A DNA stretch of 13,171 nt from Dehalococcoidia bacterium (GTDB lineage: Bacteria; Chloroflexota; Dehalococcoidia; Dehalococcoidales; DAOWJC01): assembly GCA_030640595.1 (NCBI GenBank), contig DAOWJC010000028.1, positions 1 through 13,171 on the forward strand, given 5' to 3'. Position numbers and translations under genes: made by a program. This document shows, in pieces, positions 11,822 to 13,171 of this stretch (the first letter of the stretch is position 1; each line of letters opens with the position of its first letter). Below the pieces are notes generated by a model, which did no database searches, was not told the DNA's origin, and saw only the letters and a program-made list of their open reading frames with translations.

Positions 11822-13171
11822 GTGATTCCTAAAGTTGGATTAGGTCGTACCTACCGCCACATTAACCGGTACCGAGAGATCATTACCGTGTTAGTGAAAC
11901 ACGGTTTTGGCGATTTGGTAGCCAGAAGTAACTTAGAGAAACATATTGCTTTTGGTAAGAAATTCCTTCCCCGGGGAGGAGATGCAAAGATAGTGTCTCT
12001 TTCCCGCTGGGAGCGGATACGGATGGCATTGGAAGAGCTTGGCCCGACTTTTATAAAACTCGGTCAGATAATGAGCAATAGGCCGGATTTATTGCCTCAA
12101 GAACTTCTTGTTGAACTTAAGAAACTTGAGGATTCTGTCCCTCCTTTTTCGGAAGAAGAAGCCAAACAACTGGTTGAAGAGGAACTTAATGAACCCATTG
12201 CCAACCTTTTCAAGGAATACGTAAGTACTCCCATAGCCTCAGCCTCAATAGCGCAAGTCCATAAAGCCGTACTTACGAACGGAGAGATAGTTGCCGTTAA
12301 GGTGCAGCGTCCCGGAATAGAACAGGTTATTGAAACTGATATAGAGATAATGCTTCATCTGGCCACATTGATGGAGGAGCATATTAAGGGGACGGACATT
12401 TTAAATCCCGTTGGTATAATCAAGGAATTTGAGCGGTCGATTAGAAAGGAAATAGATTTCACCATTGAAGCCACACATATTGAACGATTTGGCAGAAATT
12501 TCCAGAAAGAGACCACCATCTGTGTACCAAAGGTTTACCGAAGTTATACCACCAGGAAAGTCCTCACCATGGAATTTATTGATGGTATCAAAGTCTCTAA
12601 TATTGACGCTCTATTAGAGTCAGGGAACGACCCTAAAATTATTGCCAGTAGAGGTGCTACTCTCGTTCTTAAACAGGTTTTTGAACATGGCTTTTTCCAC
12701 GCCGACCCTCACCCCGGTAATATTTTAGTCCTGGATAATAATATTCTATGCTTTCTTGATTTTGGTATGATGGGAGTTTTGTTACCTAAACACAGAGAAT
12801 ATCTTGGCAGTATCGTCGTTGGGATTGTAAACAGAGATGCAGAAAGAATAACCAAAACTCTTCTACAGTTCTCCGGCAATAACCGTATCGATAATATTGA
12901 GGGGTTAGAATATCAGATATTTGAATTGATAGAACAATATTCTTACATACCGTTAAAAAGTCTAAATATGGGTGAACTTCTGAATAAACTGATCAAACTG
13001 ATTAGTTCCTACAAGTTGAAAATTGCACCTGATTTTTATCTATTAATAAAAGCGTTAGTAATCATCGAAGGGGTAGGCAGGAAGTTGGACCCGGATTTTG
13101 ATATGGTAAAACATACAGAACCGTTTGCTAAGAAATTATTAAGGGAGCGCCTAAGTCCTCGCAAATTAACA
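11822..13171 (+). CDS. UbiB/ABC1 (ADCK-like) atypical kinase, C-terminus beyond window
   Basis: From GTG 11822 the frame is open for 450 codons to the window edge. AAGGGA a few bases upstream supports the GTG start, and the gene follows the phasin-like gene by 10 bases. All signature elements of the UbiB/COQ8 family are present: KLGQ (residues 79-82), the Ala-rich-loop equivalent ASAS followed by IAQVH (139-147), ATP-binding Lys160 in VAVKVQRPG, a Glu210-x-Asp212 pair, HADPHPGN (293-300) and DFG (313-315). In these proteins the KxGQ helix and Ala-rich loop replace ordinary kinase features and favour ATPase-linked action on lipids. Family members support ubiquinone or menaquinone synthesis. 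The C-terminal membrane helices common in bacterial members have not yet appeared, which fits a gene that continues past the window. Confidence 0.95.
   Translation, partial: MIPKVGLGRTYRHINRYREIITVLVKHGFGDLVARSNLEKHIAFGKKFLPRGGDAKIVSLSRWERIRMALEELGPTFIKLGQIMSNRPDLLPQELLVELKKLEDSVPPFSEEEAKQLVEEELNEPIANLFKEYVSTPIASASIAQVHKAVLTNGEIVAVKVQRPGIEQVIETDIEIMLHLATLMEEHIKGTDILNPVGIIKEFERSIRKEIDFTIEATHIERFGRNFQKETTICVPKVYRSYTTRKVLTMEFIDGIKVSNIDALLESGNDPKIIASRGATLVLKQVFEHGFFHADPHPGNILVLDNNILCFLDFGMMGVLLPKHREYLGSIVVGIVNRDAERITKTLLQFSGNNRIDNIEGLEYQIFELIEQYSYIPLKSLNMGELLNKLIKLISSYKLKIAPDFYLLIKALVIIEGVGRKLDPDFDMVKHTEPFAKKLLRERLSPRKLT

Noticed and set aside
1..13171. CRISPR array, insertion sequence or phage gene cluster
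   Set aside because: No regularly spaced direct repeats, transposase genes or terminal inverted repeats were seen. The only mobile-element hint is the recombinase-like fragment at 4074-4433.

Overview
The window looks like part of a chromosome from an uncultured member of the Dehalococcoidia (Chloroflexota) or a close relative. The main reason is the EF-Tu: it carries a Cys-rich segment (C181-x-C183-x4-C188-x2-C191) and an unusual switch I, which I associate from memory with EF-Tu of Dehalococcoides-like bacteria. The strand layout and moderate GC content do not contradict this. The assignment is inference; no 16S rRNA gene is present.

Region 1 (1-3973) is a translation operon on the minus strand. 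A good sigma70-type promoter (3945-3973) starts a transcript with tRNA-Thr(UGU), tRNA-Tyr(GUA) and tRNA-Thr(GGU), followed by tuf, rpmG, secE, nusG, rplK and rplA. This resembles the E. coli thrU-tyrU-glyT-thrT-tufB / secE-nusG-rplK-rplA arrangement, but without tRNA-Gly and with rpmG inserted. rplJ and rplL do not follow rplA. Instead the 3' end of a convergent MFS transporter gene overlaps the rplA stop.

Region 2 (3981-4785) is a gene-poor zone next to the tRNA cluster. It holds a short ORF resembling the N-terminal core-binding part of a tyrosine recombinase, and then apparently decaying coding sequence.

Region 3 (4786-6570, minus) is a two-component system: a NarL-type response regulator followed by a membrane-bound HisKA_3-type histidine kinase. 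A TATAAT box six bases before the regulator's ATG predicts a leaderless mRNA.

Region 4 (6571-7086) is a 516-base divergent intergenic region. It includes a GC-rich segment that can fold into a nested structure (6802-6895) and an orphan, near-perfect Shine-Dalgarno sequence.

Region 5 (7087-11057, plus) is a TRAP transporter operon: a lipoprotein DctP-type binding protein, a metallo-beta-lactamase-fold protein, the small permease DctQ and the large permease DctM. A 12-bp perfect hairpin lies between the binding-protein gene and the next gene. The divergent two-component system is a natural candidate regulator of this uptake operon (inference). Uptake of an organic acid would be powered by an ion gradient, and the MBL-fold enzyme may act on the imported compound.

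Region 6 (11058-13171) contains tRNA-Glu(CUC) on the minus strand. It is followed on the plus strand by a small phasin-like coiled-coil protein gene and a UbiB/ABC1 atypical kinase gene that runs off the window. The kinase starts with GTG and is open for 450 codons.
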